A stretch of 64,000 nt of DNA from Cladorrhinum sp. PSN259. Taxonomy: Eukaryota; Ascomycota; Sordariomycetes; Sordariales; Podosporaceae. The position numbers and the translations under genes were made by a program. The notes beneath the pieces were generated by a model. It was not told where the DNA came from, did no database searches, and saw only the letters and a list, made by a program, of their open reading frames with translations. This document shows positions 1 to 11,408 of this stretch, piece by piece. Numbering within the stretch: the stretch's first letter is position 1; each line of letters starts with the position of its first letter. The DNA is taken from contig MU867061.1 in assembly GCA_033725935.1 (NCBI GenBank), forward strand, positions 62,001 to 126,000, given 5' to 3'.

Positions 1-2
1 TG

Positions 3-362
3 AAGGGCCCCGAAGACTCATGCAGTTGCACTGCATCAATTTTCAAGGGAACACTGGATCTCAGCTATACTGGAACGCTGGTTATCGAGACTCTGGACAG
101 TGGTGCTTTCAGAATTCCGACCTCGGGAAGGATGAAGCGAGTCCAAGCGTCCAAGATTGTTACCAGCTGCAAGAAACTGGCCAATCCGGCAGAGGCGGCA
201 AGCAATGTGGCATCTTTGCCTGTGGGGACTGAAGGTGTTGCCGCGGACTTGGTGGGAGGATCAGCTGCCATTGATGTCGCCGCCACTCCTGCTGATTCAG
301 AAGCAGCGGTCAAGAGAGACGTTCCTAAAGTCCCTCGTCGAGGACTTGCCATTACCGCCTAA
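3..362 (+). CDS. C-terminal part of an unrecognised protein, cut by the window edge
   Basis: The frame is open from base 3 to the TAA at 360-362, so about 119 residues are the end of a gene that begins left of the window. The first part contains a short Cys pair (CSC) followed by a beta-rich looking stretch rich in Thr and Gly. The rest is an Ala/Val-rich tail with a basic end. I do not recognise a family. The only ATG inside (132) would give 76 aa, but the upstream part is open, so a truncated left end is more likely than a short gene. An intron inside cannot be excluded. Confidence 0.4.
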   Translation, partial: KGPEDSCSCTASIFKGTLDLSYTGTLVIETLDSGAFRIPTSGRMKRVQASKIVTSCKKLANPAEAASNVASLPVGTEGVAADLVGGSAAIDVAATPADSEAAVKRDVPKVPRRGLAITA

Positions 363-537
363 AGGCCCCCAAAAAAATATTGTCCAGAAATTGAAGAGCT
401 GTTAGATATGCTCTACTGATATCTGCTGCGCCCTTTTCTCTGCATTCTTACTCGCAAATAGCTGATTGCAAGCTGTTCGCTTCCGGTGGACACAAAGATA
501 TGGTAGTCATCAATAGAATAATATCAAGTTATAACCC

Positions 538-1227
538 TTAAACATCCACCGGTGCACTAATGAGTCCCCTTTGCAAAGCTTCATCAACCCCACCCTTCCA
601 CACAACAGCCATCTTTCGATACCCAACATCATTAGGATGCCTCGTATCATACAGATCCTGCGTCGTAGGCCCTTCCTGACTTCTCATATCCACAAGCAAC
701 ACCTTTGCGTTTTCTTTTTCAAACTCAGACACAAGCTCCCTGTACTGCCTGTTCACATCCACACGACAGGCATCCTGCTCGGCAATCTTGTTCTCCAACA
801 ACGTCGCCAACACAACAGTACATCCTGGACTCAACGAGAGGATATCCCTGATCATGGAAGTCACGTTCTTTCCCGCATCAGGTACCGCCCCTCCATTATT
901 GCAATTATTCGTTCCTGCATCGACAAGGACGATGTTGGGAAGGAATAAGGGCGCTGCTTCCCTTGCTGCGGTAGCTATCTGGGAGATAACGTATCCGGAT
1001 GTGGCTTCTACGTGGTTATTTGAGAAGTTGCCGTTTTGTCTGCGCCCGACAAAGTTGACTTGATGACCGTCTTGGAGGAGCAGGTCGAGGAGGTTTTGAC
1101 GGTAGCTGTTGCCTGTTGATGAGCCGACGCCGTAGGTTACTGATGCGCCCAGGGGCATGATTCGGAGGGGATGTTTAGTCGTTGCGGCGAGGGAGGAGAC
1201 CGCCATGGCTGGGTAAGGGTCAGTCAT
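538..1227 (-). CDS. SGNH/GDSL-type esterase, carbohydrate esterase family 3-like
   Basis: 229 aa, single exon, starting at ATG 1227. Three SGNH blocks are visible. The nucleophile block PLGASVTYGVGS has its Ser near residue 29. A block with DAGTNN near residue 103 supplies the Asn of the oxyanion hole. The C-terminal DTRHPND near residues 194-200 gives the Asp-x-x-His pair. This layout and length match fungal CE3-like acetyl xylan esterases, which remove acetyl groups from plant cell-wall polysaccharide. No clear signal peptide is visible at this start, so either the enzyme is intracellular or a first exon is missing. The substrate is inferred from the family only. Confidence 0.75.
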   Translation of the reverse strand: MTDPYPAMAVSSLAATTKHPLRIMPLGASVTYGVGSSTGNSYRQNLLDLLLQDGHQVNFVGRRQNGNFSNNHVEATSGYVISQIATAAREAAPLFLPNIVLVDAGTNNCNNGGAVPDAGKNVTSMIRDILSLSPGCTVVLATLLENKIAEQDACRVDVNRQYRELVSEFEKENAKVLLVDMRSQEGPTTQDLYDTRHPNDVGYRKMAVVWKGGVDEALQRGLISAPVDV

Positions 1228-1627
1228 ATCATCCTAGAAGCTGCAAATTGCAGTCGATTAGACCAACCTAAAATCATGAAGGGAGTTCTGAATGAGACCA
1301 TTGTGTTCTGTCCTGTCTTGGTATATGAGGTGGAGGGGAAAAAAGCCTTTGGGTGAAAAAAGTGGTTGACTGATGGCTGAAACATCTGGAGAGAACAGGC
1401 TAAATTACGTTCTATAGCGTTTTTCCAACCCAATCATTGCAATACGTCATTCAGAGGATTTTTTGAGACATCTCTCATGAGGATGGCCACGTACAGTGTT
1501 AAGGCGAATGGAGCTGGCCCGGGCAACAAGCTAACTCCACATATAGATTGTCACGAGAGATGATCACAAAAATTAAAATAAAAAAGGAACAGAAAAGGAA
1601 GGGCTTGATGAGCTTTGTTTCATTCAA

Positions 1628-1701
1628 TGATTTAATCTAGGCTCAAACTGGAGACTTTCCGTGTGTTAGAGTGACGTGATAACCAACTACACCATCGAAC
1701 C
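1628..1701 (-). pseudogene. decayed tRNA-Val (anticodon AAC) relic
   Basis: Read on the minus strand, the 74 nt have tRNA order: GGTTCGA acceptor arm, D-arm GGTGTAGTTGGTTATCACG, anticodon loop CTAACAC (AAC, Val), T-loop TTTGAGC and a TCA-like 3' end. The anticodon stem has two mismatches. The T-stem has one. The 3' acceptor strand TTAAATC pairs poorly with the 5' strand. Most differences from the fungal tRNA-Val(AAC) I remember are C-to-T or G-to-A. It looks like a RIP- or drift-damaged copy and is probably not functional. Confidence 0.5.
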
Positions 1702-1764
1702 TCGAAGCTCTTGACATCTAACCACCTCCCTTTTCTCACGCCTTTCATCCGTTGAATCTGATCC

Positions 1765-2553
1765 TCAAACAGTAACAGTGTGCACATACTTGACCTTTCC
1801 AGCCTCGACTCGGATCTCGTGGCTGTCGGGATACTTGGGATTCCCCAAGGCATCAAAACTGCACAGCACGTCGACGCTCCCAACCACCTCGTCAATCACA
1901 TACCGCCTGTTCCCATTGTTTGTCTTGCTTCCTCCCTTGGGAACATTGGCCCCGCAAGGTCTGGTATACTGACTGCCTTCAACCCGTTCACAGTCCGTTC
2001 CCCACGGGATTGTACCAGCGGCATTCGCGTCCGTCCACATGTCGAGGTATGCGTCTCCCACCTTCTTGAGCAGCTCGCGAGAGGGGCGGTCGGATTCGGG
2101 AGCGATAGCCGTCCATGTCTCCTTTTGGACATAGTCGAGAGTTTTCTTCGCGTTAAAGAAGAGCGAGCCGGTCGTGGCTGCTATCGTGTCAATGAGGGAA
2201 ATGGTCGATGCATCGTCCGAGTTTTCGTGGCGGATTTGCGTGGCAAGAACGTAGGGCTTGGAACCCGAAGTTGAAATAATAAGGGTGTAGCTGGCGCATG
2301 CAACAGTGTCGGCGGTCGATCGGGAGAGGTCGATCTTGAGGGGTTGAGCGAACGGGCCGCCGGAGTGGGTAAGGGTGGAGGCTTTGTTGTTCTCTTGGTA
2401 GGTAAAGTTTGTTGCGCTCAGGGGAAGGGAGGTGATGTTGCCTGCTTGGACAGCAGCGACAAATTTGGATGCCGTTGAGAGGAGCGCCTCGCGGGTGCAA
2501 GCGGCCGTCACACCGGTTGCAAGGACAAAGGGGAGAAGTTTGAAGTGATGCAT
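1765..2553 (-). CDS. secreted DUF8021-like protein
   Basis: 262 aa from ATG 2553. The frame stays open further upstream, but this Met opens a clear signal peptide (LLPFVLATGVTAA) followed directly by mature sequence starting ACTREALL. An opening with Cys-Thr-Arg after the signal, conserved Trp/Asp segments in the second half and a Cys-rich region around CERVEGS and RPCG resemble fungal secreted DUF8021 (NTF2-like fold) proteins. Four or more Cys suggest disulphides. The function of the family is not settled. It may bind a small ligand or act as a secreted effector, but nothing here decides that. Confidence 0.65.
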   Translation of the reverse strand: MHHFKLLPFVLATGVTAACTREALLSTASKFVAAVQAGNITSLPLSATNFTYQENNKASTLTHSGGPFAQPLKIDLSRSTADTVACASYTLIISTSGSKPYVLATQIRHENSDDASTISLIDTIAATTGSLFFNAKKTLDYVQKETWTAIAPESDRPSRELLKKVGDAYLDMWTDANAAGTIPWGTDCERVEGSQYTRPCGANVPKGGSKTNNGNRRYVIDEVVGSVDVLCSFDALGNPKYPDSHEIRVEAGKVKYVHTVTV

Positions 2554-2630
2554 CTTGGCACGAAAGCTGGCTTGGTCGTTGTGAGGAAACAGAGTCTGCG
2601 AATACAGCTGGATTAGACGATTGTGGTAGA

Positions 2631-2640
2631 TTATATAAGT
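2631..2640 (-). promoter_or_regulatory. TATA-like box upstream of the DUF8021-like gene
   Basis: On the minus strand ACTTATATAA lies about 80 bp upstream of the ATG at 2553, in a plausible place for a TATA element. It rests on sequence and position only. Confidence 0.3.
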
Positions 2641-2831
2641 CCAATCGCGCAAATATCAATTAGATCTCTCCATCATCTTTGCCATTGTGATTTGCCGCAA
2701 ATATTTCCCCGCAAGATTTGTTGAAAATGACTGGCTACCATTGCCAAGGTAAATTGCTCCTGTATATCCAAATGGTGATAACTCCCCAATTCCCGTTGCG
2801 CTCCAACCATTTCCGGCTGATCTCTGACTCC

Positions 2832-4505
2832 CTAGTCAAGTTTATCATCCGTGACTTTAACCCAGAAATCGTGGATACGAGACCCCTGGTATGACGCGGA
2901 TCTCTTCGGCTTATCTGGGTTCGGGATCTGAAAGTCGAATCTTCGAAGGAGCTATCCTCGCAACACGACTAGTTAAAACAGGGCTGATATCATTTTACTA
3001 GGAAAGCAACTTACCTCCACATATACCTTATTAAGCTGCACCCACGAGAGAGCCTTGCCGGGACACATCCAGCGTCCGTGACCGAACCCCAGGTCAATGA
3101 CCTTGAGCTGTCTCGCCTTTTGTGGCCTCATCACACTCGAGGAAACGTTCTGGTCGGAAAACGTCGACATCTGCCCCGAAAAAATTCTTGCTTCGCATCA
3201 TCTCAAACCCATTTCACATAATCTCGGTCCCGCCTGCGAGAAAAATGCCATTGATAGCATCACCGCCCGCTGGCACACGCTTAGAGAAACCCGAGTTTAC
3301 CGGCGAAGCGAGGCGAAATCCCTCACAGATGACAGCCTGCAGATAGGGGAGCGCCTTGGCTTCGTCAACGGTAATGGGGCTCGAGATACGTCGTTCCTGG
3401 ATGCCTTTGGCTATTTCGTTCTTCAGTTTCCGGTATACAGGCGGAGAGCTGAGGAGGTAGAACATGGTGGCAATTATTGCTGTTGCGGTGGTCTCGGAGC
3501 CTGCAGGAATGTGCAAAAGAGTCTCTCTCTGACATTCATCGTAAGTTATGCCCAGCTTGAGCCACTCATCAAGAACGTTCCTGCTGGTAATGGCAGGTCC
3601 AGCTTCCGTTCCATTCATTATCTTCAACCTCCGCTCAATGTCCTTTTTTGTGATGCTATCAAAAGTGAGAATCAAAAGGTTTGTGAATAAGAAATATACC
3701 GGTGGAACTACCTACCCAATGAAATGTCCAATGCCAGATTTGTCTGTGGGTTTTGGACCGGCAAGCGAGAGGAAGAATGGCGAGTAAAAGAAGGATCGTA
3801 ACGACGGCACCACGGCGATGGAGTGAACAAAGGGTAGCCGACTGTCCATCATGCCGAAAAACTGGAATGAATCAGTTTCGTTTGCCACGTTTCCCCACGG
3901 CTTGCCTAACATGACGGCTGTGACGACATCCACGACAAAATATCTTGCAATCCGACTCAGATCCAATACCTTTCCATCAGCTCCGGCATACTTGGTTGCC
4001 AGAAGGTTTACCAAATCTTCAAGTTGCGTGTTGACAACGGCTCAAAGTCAATGACCCGCCTCTTTCCTGTGTACGGAGCCGTGAGCTGTGCTTTGCGAGC
4101 ATCGTGACGGGCTGTGTCGGGCTCACAGACGATGTTGTGACCGGAGGGATCCAGTCGTACAGATGCGTACTAATCCCCGCGAGAGTAGTTTGAGCGCACG
4201 CCGTTGATGTACCACAGAATTTCTGGGTCCGATACCAACACCACGTTGGCCCCTATGCGCACGATAGGGCCGTACTGGCGTTGTATCTTGCCGAGAATTC
4301 GTGTTGTGCGTCCTCTCCACATCCAAAAGCCAAACCATGTATAACTCAGGGACACAAACAGGGGTCCTGGAATATGCCGCAGACGGTACCAGCCATACAG
4401 AGTGGTGCTTAAATAAAAAACCACAGAGAGAGCGACGATAAGGGTGGTGATGGCGGGGATATCCAGGTCCCCTTCCATTGTGATAACTCTGCGCAGGCTG
4501 TCCAT
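2832..4505 (-). pseudogene. cytochrome P450 pseudogene, pisatin demethylase-like
   Basis: Almost the whole P450 is readable. It has an N-terminal membrane anchor and the Pro-rich hinge HIPGP, the I-helix AGSETT, a K-helix region, a meander with FRPERF, and the haem loop FGHGRWMCPGK. The last exon ends in DFWVKVTDD. One likely intron lies at about 3657-3714 and another at 2952-2999. It is broken several times. TAG stands where related enzymes have Trp (about 4168-4170). A TGA follows GGTEIM (3214-3216). There is a one-base frameshift near 4043 and another frameshift near 3120. TGG to TAG fits a G-to-A change. The resemblance to pisatin demethylase/benzoate hydroxylase-type fungal P450s is from motif style. 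It is unlikely to make an enzyme. Confidence 0.75.
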
Positions 4506-5176
4506 TTCTTTGGGTTAAAAGAGTCCAAGTATTGCCGTCTTGGTGGGCAGTAACACAGAGAAAAGGTTCTATTTAGCTTCAGACTATTGCCATAAAGCGC
4601 ATCCTCGCAAAATGAGGTAGCTGCAGGACGCTTACTCAGCTCCCGAAGCTGCATCAAGCGATTTGGAACTTTGGTCCACGCCATGTGCAAATGCGATATA
4701 CGCCAAGTGTGATCTCAGAAGCTGCTGCGCGGAAGAGCCATATACATGTACGTTTAGTGACCACGTTGAGAAAAATCGATGCTCCTCAGTGAAACTTTGA
4801 GGGGTATCGCCATGGTTTCTTCTTGATCTTCATAACTTGAAGCAAACGACCTGAAATGTGTCCGAGATATAATCCTTGGGCGTCTTTTCCCCCACCCCCG
4901 AGTGAGGGGTTGTTGTAAGAGGCGTAATGCAGGGCTTTGAGAAAGAATAGGTTTCGAGCCAGTTAGAACTTAGCATGGACCGCACTGTACCGGGGCATTA
5001 GACAGGCAGTCTTTTGGCGGTTGCTCTGCCCCACTTTCCGCTGAAATCCCTGCCCGCCATCCCGTCAATCCATGCAAGCTGCAGACAAGCTTCCGATTCA
5101 ATCTGCGAGGTTGGGCACTCACAAAAACCATCACATTCGAACCCGATTCCAGGCGTATCAACCTTGTCCAGTCATC
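4506..5176. other. intergenic, no gene seen
   Basis: The space lies between the P450 relic and the RecQ gene. Small open frames here have no recognisable product. It should contain the RecQ promoter, but I see no clear TATA element. Confidence 0.4.
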
Positions 5177-7625
5177 ATGTCTGATTTTGGATCAGATGAC
5201 AACCTCTTTGACGATCTTGATAAAAATGCTCTCGAGGAGCTTGAGCGTCCTTCAAAGCGGCCAAGACTCGAAGCATCAGCAATCCAAAGCCAGCAACCCA
5301 GCACCGGCTATCTCGCACTCGCTGAGCGACTCCTGAAGGAAAAATTCGGCTATCCGTCATTCAGGCATGAACAAGCTGGCGCAGTCCAAGCACTGCTTTC
5401 CGGGGACAATGCACTGGTTATTTTCCCGACTGGAGCTGGAAAGTCGCTTTGTTACCAGATACCTGCCATCGCCTTTCCAGAACTCGACAGGGCCGACGGC
5501 TCAAGGCCACCCGAGGAAGCGGGAATCACCATTGTGGTGTCTCCGCTCATTGCACTCATGAAGGATCAGGTTGATGCCCTCCGGAAGCGCGGCATTGCAG
5601 CAGATAGCATCGACTCCAGCAAAACCTGGGACCAGATCCAGACAATCTACAGCAGTCTTCATCAATCTCAACTGCGCATTCTATACTGTGCCCCCGAACG
5701 TCTCAACAACCAAGGATTCCTCGATACCATCAGCCGAGTCCCTGGAGGTATCCGGCTGTTGGCCGTTGATGAGGCACACTGTGTGTCTGAGGCAAGTCTT
5801 CACATGCCGCATCCTCTGATAATTCACAAATCTAACCATCATCTCCCAGTGGGGTCATTCTTTCCGTCCCGATTATCTAAAGGGTATGTTTGTAGCATTC
5901 TCTCAGGGCGTTTATAAATGTACACAGCTGACAACCTTCCCAGTGGCCCGTTTTGTGGACGAGGTCAAAGCAGAGCGTGTTGTTTGTCTCACTGCAACCG
6001 CAACCCCTCAGGTTGCAAAGGACATTTGCAAGGCCTTCAACATCCAGCAGACACGAGTTTTCAAGACGTCGCCATATCGCCCGAAGTAAGTCACTACCTT
6101 CTTTATACAGTCACCGCCACTCCCTGACATTCATTCAGCCTTGAGCTCCAAGCCAAGTCAGTCACGCACCCTAGTTATAATGATGCCGCAGTCTACATTC
6201 ACGCAATGTTCGGCCTGGGTGATGTCAAGACCGAGTTCGATATACGCTTTGAAGAGTTCTTCAAGTTTCTTGATACTCACCCAGGCCCAACTCTCGTCTA
6301 TGTCGCGTTGCAACAGCAAGCAGAAAATCATGCCGAGGCTCTTCAGAAAAAAGGATACAGCGCAGCCGCTTTCCATGCGGGTATGAAGACGGAAGTCAAG
6401 CAGCAAGTCCAAGACGATTTCATGGCATCTAAAATTCGTATCATCTGTGCAACAATTGCGTTCGGCATGGGCATTGACAAGCCGGATATTCGCAACGTCG
6501 TTCACTGGGATCTTGCCAACACGGTGGAGGAATACAGCCAGCAGATCGGTCGTGCAGGAAGAGACGGGGAGAAGAGCTGCTGCATGTTCTACCTCGCACC
6601 AAGTGCCTTTTACCTGCGTGAGGTATTCGCGCGCGGGGACCTTCCCTCTCGTTTCTCTCTCCGTGGTCTGATCTTTGACATCTTCACAGAGGCTCAGGCT
6701 GTTCCTGTGGGTGGAGTCTTCAAGGTCAGTCATTGGGAACAAGAGAGGATGTTTGATATACGATCAAGTCCCCTCAGCATCATCTATGCCTGCTTGGAGC
6801 TGCAGTTCGGATACTTCCGTGCGACAACTGCCGAGTATTCGACATACAAGTTTGAGCCCAAACCCAGCTACTTCGGTATCATGAACAAGGACAAGACGCC
6901 TGAGGGAAAAGCTATCCTCGCCGGCGCCAAGAAGAAAATCAAGCTTTACGATGTTGACGTCAACGCAATCTCCAGGGGAAGCAACATCAACCGCGTTGAT
7001 GTCATCAAGAAGCTCAATCACCTGAACGAATGTGGCCATATCAAGCTGCAATGCAGTGGTGTCCAAAATCGATACATCGTCCTTAAGGAGGTTCCTCCAA
7101 CTGACCAGGAAAAGGACTCGGTAGTCGACAAGGTCTATGCTGACCTCCAGAAGCGAGAGAGGGATGCATTAGGGCGTGGCAAAGCGGTTATGGATCTTAT
7201 CACGGGAGACAAGTGCTTTGCGCTGACGCTGGCAAACCACTTCGGAATGGGTCTGCCTGATGGGAAGACTAAGTGCGGTCACTGCACTCATTGCTTAACT
7301 GGGAAACGCATCATCAGTCCTCGGCAGCCGATCACTCCAACTACCACTGGATCGATCAGACATGTCTTGAAAGCAACCGCAATTCGAGATGATCCGAGAT
7401 TCTTGGCAAGAGTGGCATTTGGCATCCAGAGCCCAAGAGTGCGAGCAGAGAAGCTGTTGGGACACAATGTGTTTAGGTCAATGGCAGATCACAGTTTTGA
7501 GGTGAGTGACTATTTAGCTGAAGGAGTATATCGCTTATGCTATTTTATGGTGCAGCTGGCTAATATTTTGACAGGCATTATTAAACGAGTTTAGGAAAGC
7601 TTGTGGATCGGATGGAAATGATTAA
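5177..7625 (+). CDS. RecQ family ATP-dependent DNA helicase (5 exons)
   Basis: Proposed exons are 5177-5791, 5850-5883, 5944-6085, 6139-7501 and 7575-7625, giving 734 aa. Walker A is FPTGAGKSLCYQ (about residues 85-96) and the DEAH box (residues 198-201) is followed after splicing by the RecQ-typical CVSEWGHSFRPDY. The C-terminal helicase lobe has IGRAGRDG near residue 400. A Zn-binding RQC-type Cys cluster with KCGHCTHC lies near residue 640. It unwinds DNA 3' to 5' in recombination and replication-fork repair in the nucleus. Length and layout fit the short RecQ1-like fungal class rather than the large QDE-3/BLM type. The first intron uses a GC donor (GCAAGT). The second exon is only 34 nt. 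The ATG at 5177 is preferred to the one at 5072, because the family-like acidic N-terminus starts there. Confidence 0.85.
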
Positions 7626-8809
7626 CTACGTCAAAGCTATTTATTCCAATTACCCTGCCCAATTTTTTTCTTTCACCTTATATCGTTAATGTTGCGTAAG
7701 TCCTCCCAATGCAAATCCTCAGTGATGCAACTGCCTAGGGACTTTTGATGATGGAAAATATAATGGTTTCATGTTAAAGAAGCCCATTTCTGGATTCTTT
7801 CCAGGCGCACCGTGACTGGCAAAAGCCAGGGTGGCTGGAACAGGCCCTCTCTGGTTCTTGCGAAATACGGAACAAACAATCTTGGCTTCCATACCAGCAC
7901 AAATCCAGGCAAATTGTGAGTTGCTGACGGAGTTGCATAATACGTGGAAGAATCCGCGACTCGCAAACAATAACCTCATACCCGACGTGTAGCAAGAAGT
8001 AGAACCCATTCCATCGACCAAAAATTCCTTTCTCTGGAAAAAGTGGAGATTTTTGGTTGGTTACTAATGCAACAGGCTTTACAAATATCGTCTCTTACAA
8101 TACTGGCAAGTAACCTGGAAAGGGGGAGATCACTTCAATGTTGCCACGAGAATGGCCAAGAGACCACCACAGAGCTTGAACTCGGCCGAGTCATCGGGAC
8201 TGAGCCCCATCATAACAAGTAAATTCACCTCTTGAAGAAAAGGTCAGGTGCTTCAAGCCAACTTGGTGCCGGGCCGTTCAGGCCTGCGTCGCGGCCAACA
8301 CTGCCGCATCTGACACAGGGTTGGCCCCCAATGTGGCAATACACGGAACCAAAAAGCCGGCAAAAAGAACCGCGTACCGTCCAATGTCTTGTGTAGGAAC
8401 TTTAAAATCTACCCCACCATCACTGCCGTACGTGGACATAACATGTTGGTGCAACACAGGCCCATTGACGTATCCTGAATGATCGACCAACTTTGAGAGG
8501 GATTCGGATGTCTCCGAGAAAACTACTGGTAGAGACCTGTAGGGCTGTGCTGACCTAATGGTCTCTGTAACCCACAAACAGTCTGTCCTGTCTACTAGAG
8601 CACTTCGGGCATGGAGCGTTTGCCCACCCCGAACCTCGGTCAGCAGCAACCATGGGCAGATCGTCTGATCTTCACCTAGGTCTCATGCAAGCCAGGGACG
8701 AAAATACCATGGGGACTCTCGATGGCGTATTTCTTTCTCCGTGGTTCCTCTCATCTCATGTTGCGAGTTTCTTGTTCCTTGTCGGTGTCGCATTCCTCGT
8801 GGGCATCAG
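7626..8809. other. intergenic, no convincing gene
   Basis: Open frames of about 100-120 codons occur on the minus strand (7719-8021, 8278-8649) but show no domain, signal peptide or intron structure. One on the plus strand (8652-8870) overlaps the start of the next gene in another frame. I treat the stretch as spacer plus promoter of the DUF6536 gene. Confidence 0.4.
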
Positions 8810-11277
8810 ATGGAGTTTAAAGAAATGGCCAACGGGCATAACGGGTCCAACAGCGGCGAAACACTTTTGACATCATCAGACAAGAATTCCACGCCAATAA
8901 AACAAAAGCAGACGCTCAGCATAAGAACTAAAGGACTGGACAACGACGCAGACGACGAGAACTTCCGCGTGGCCAACTTTGCCGACAAGCACACGCTCTC
9001 CTGGTGGTTCCCCAAAATATTAGACGACGAGACCAAAAGCTGGCACATATGGATATCGAAAAGAAGTCGAGCAATACTGATTCATCTCAGTGTTGTCAAC
9101 GTCGTCTTCTTCACTAACCTGGCGCTTTCCATATATGCCCTCACAAAATACGGCAGCCGAAGGGGGGTCGGTCTCATATATGAAGGGGACTGCGCCAGAG
9201 TTAAAAGTCTGGACGGGTGGCTCCATTTACTCATCAACCTGTTGTCAACGGGCATGCTGTCGGCTTCAAATTATTGCATGCAGCTCCAAGCGTCTCCGAC
9301 GAGAGCAAACGTCGAGAAAGCGCACAAGGACGGGAAATGGGTTGACATTGGAGTTCCAAGCTTCCGAAACCTGGCCTACATCAGCAACTGGAAACGGACT
9401 TCCTGGATGTTGTTGGCGCTGAGCTCGGTCCCGGTACACATGCTGTACAACTCTGCAGTCTTTCAATCTCTTTCCTCAAGCGTCTACACGGTTGCGGTCG
9501 TCAAAGACTCGTTCATCAACGGCACTTCCTGGGACATTGCCGCGGCCGAGGAAAACAACCAGAGAGACAGAGCCGGGTGGGTAATGAAGCGGCCCGAGCC
9601 GGGCTGGTTCAACTACACCGAGATCATCTCCCACATGCAAACCGAAGCAATGGAGGGACGCTACGAGTATCGAAGCTTTGCCGACTGCTACAGACTCTAC
9701 GACAATTACTTTGCCCCCCAAGGAAACGTCATCATCTTTCTAAACAACGAAACCATCCAGTCCGAGTCAGCTACTTTCGGCAACTCCAGCCTCCTGATGT
9801 ACCGGACCGTGATGCCTCGCTCAGACAACTGGCTCAAGAACATGTGGGCACTGACAGACGGCAGCCGCAAATTCCACGCCCTCCCGCTGAAGGAACCCAT
9901 CTCGAAATGGATGCTGGCAGACCAGCAGTGGGTGGTATCGCACTGTCTCGTCCAGCCACCGAGCCAAATCGACCTCAACTGCCGGCTCGAGTACTCGCCT
10001 CAGATTATGTTTGCCGTCTGCACCATGAACCTTGTGAAGGCGATCATCATGACGGCCATATGGTGGAACAGAAAACATATCGAGACTTCCAAAGACACGA
10101 CAAAATCCCAACAAGACGACGATGCAGAGGTGCTCTACACACTCGGCGACGCCATTTCTTCTTTTATGCGGAAACCAGATTGGCACACGAGAGGGATGGG
10201 CCTTGCCACCAAATACGACTTTCAACAGTCAAAATCAAGAAGATTGTCGCCCTGGTCGAGAGAACCGAGGGAGTGGAAGGCAGAGCCCGGGAAGCGATGG
10301 TTCTCGTCCGTCAGCTTGGGGAGGTGGATCGCTTCTTTTACCGTGTTAGTTCCCTTGATCCATTGTCAATCACAACACGAGACTAACAATTACGTGGAAA
10401 TAGATACCTCCTCTGCCTGATCCTGACAGTAACCCTATTCGCCTACGCAATCTCGCGCCTGAGCTACCGCGGCATCAAGACCTCGATCCCGTTGCTGTAC
10501 AAGCAGTACGGCTTCGGCAGCCTCAGCCCCATGACCCTCGTCGCCATGGACCTCCCCCAGCGGGACCCAGACGGTCTGATCATCAACGTCCTGGTGGCCA
10601 ACACGCCGCAGCTCATACTCTCGGTCCTCTACATAAGCGTCAACATCATCCTCACGACGTTCCTGGTCCAGGCCGAGTTCAGCAAGATGTACAAGGTCAG
10701 AAAGCCGCTGCGGGTGTCGGAGCCGATGGGCATCCAGCGGGGCAGCTACTTTGTCAGCTTGCCGCTGCGGTACGGGATGCCCATGGGCATCTGCAGCGGA
10801 CTGATGCACTGGCTGCTTTCCAGGAGCTTGTTCTTGGCTAGAGTCGCGGGCGTGGATGTTAACACGGGCAGCGTTAGAAACGAGACGGGGTACAGTAGTT
10901 GTGGGTTTAGTCCTTTTGCGGTTTTTATTAGTGAGTATTTTCTTTCTTTTCTTCTTTCTCTTTTTTCGGCCTCAAAAATGTTTAAAGTGAATAAAGGCTG
11001 ACAGATACAAAAAGCAATGTTGGTTGGGGCCGTGTTGGTCTTGATCGTTATTGCGCTGGGGTTTAGAAGGTACGACGGGGTGATGAGGATGGTGGGGACC
11101 AACAGTCTGGCCATTGCTGCTGCGTGTCATGTCTTGCCGGAGGATAGGGAGGACGGCTATCTGTTACCTGTGCAGTGGGGGGTCGTGAGCATGCAGAATG
11201 GGGTGGGAAAGTGCGCGTTTACTACGGCGCCCGAGGGGGAGATTAGGTTGCCTAGGGAGGGGGTTAGGTATAGATGA
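8810..11277 (+). CDS. DUF6536 multi-pass membrane protein (3 exons)
   Basis: Proposed exons are 8810-10344, 10404-10920 and 11005-11277, giving 774 aa (769 aa if the Met at 8825 is used). Family features are the N-terminal segment HTLSWWFPKI, a first membrane helix, GDC in the first loop, the SASNYCMQL motif after the second helix and N-glycosylation sites. Four to five further helices lie in the C-terminal third, then the short conserved AAISAACH-like segment (AIAAACH). DUF6536 proteins are common in ascomycetes and have no assigned function. The last intron is the least certain. A canonical GTGAGT donor at 10931 would break the frame, whereas a weaker donor at 10921 keeps it and rebuilds the conserved SPFA junction. 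Confidence 0.75.
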
Positions 11278-11408
11278 GTCGTTGGTTTCTTTTGTTGTCA
11301 AGGTTAATTACTAATATTATTTATTTCATCATCTATTTTCACTTGAACATTTCTGTCCTAATCAGCAAGTACCTTCTCTCTACCCTGTCGAGTATCATGA
11401 TGGGTGTC

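Noticed and set aside
8278..8649. 123-codon minus-strand frame between RecQ and DUF6536 genes
   Set aside because: No domain, no signal peptide and no support from neighbours; length is within chance range.
10921..11004. Frameshift in the DUF6536 gene
   Set aside because: A weaker donor at 10921 in place of the canonical-looking one at 10931 keeps the frame and restores the conserved junction, so no frameshift is needed.
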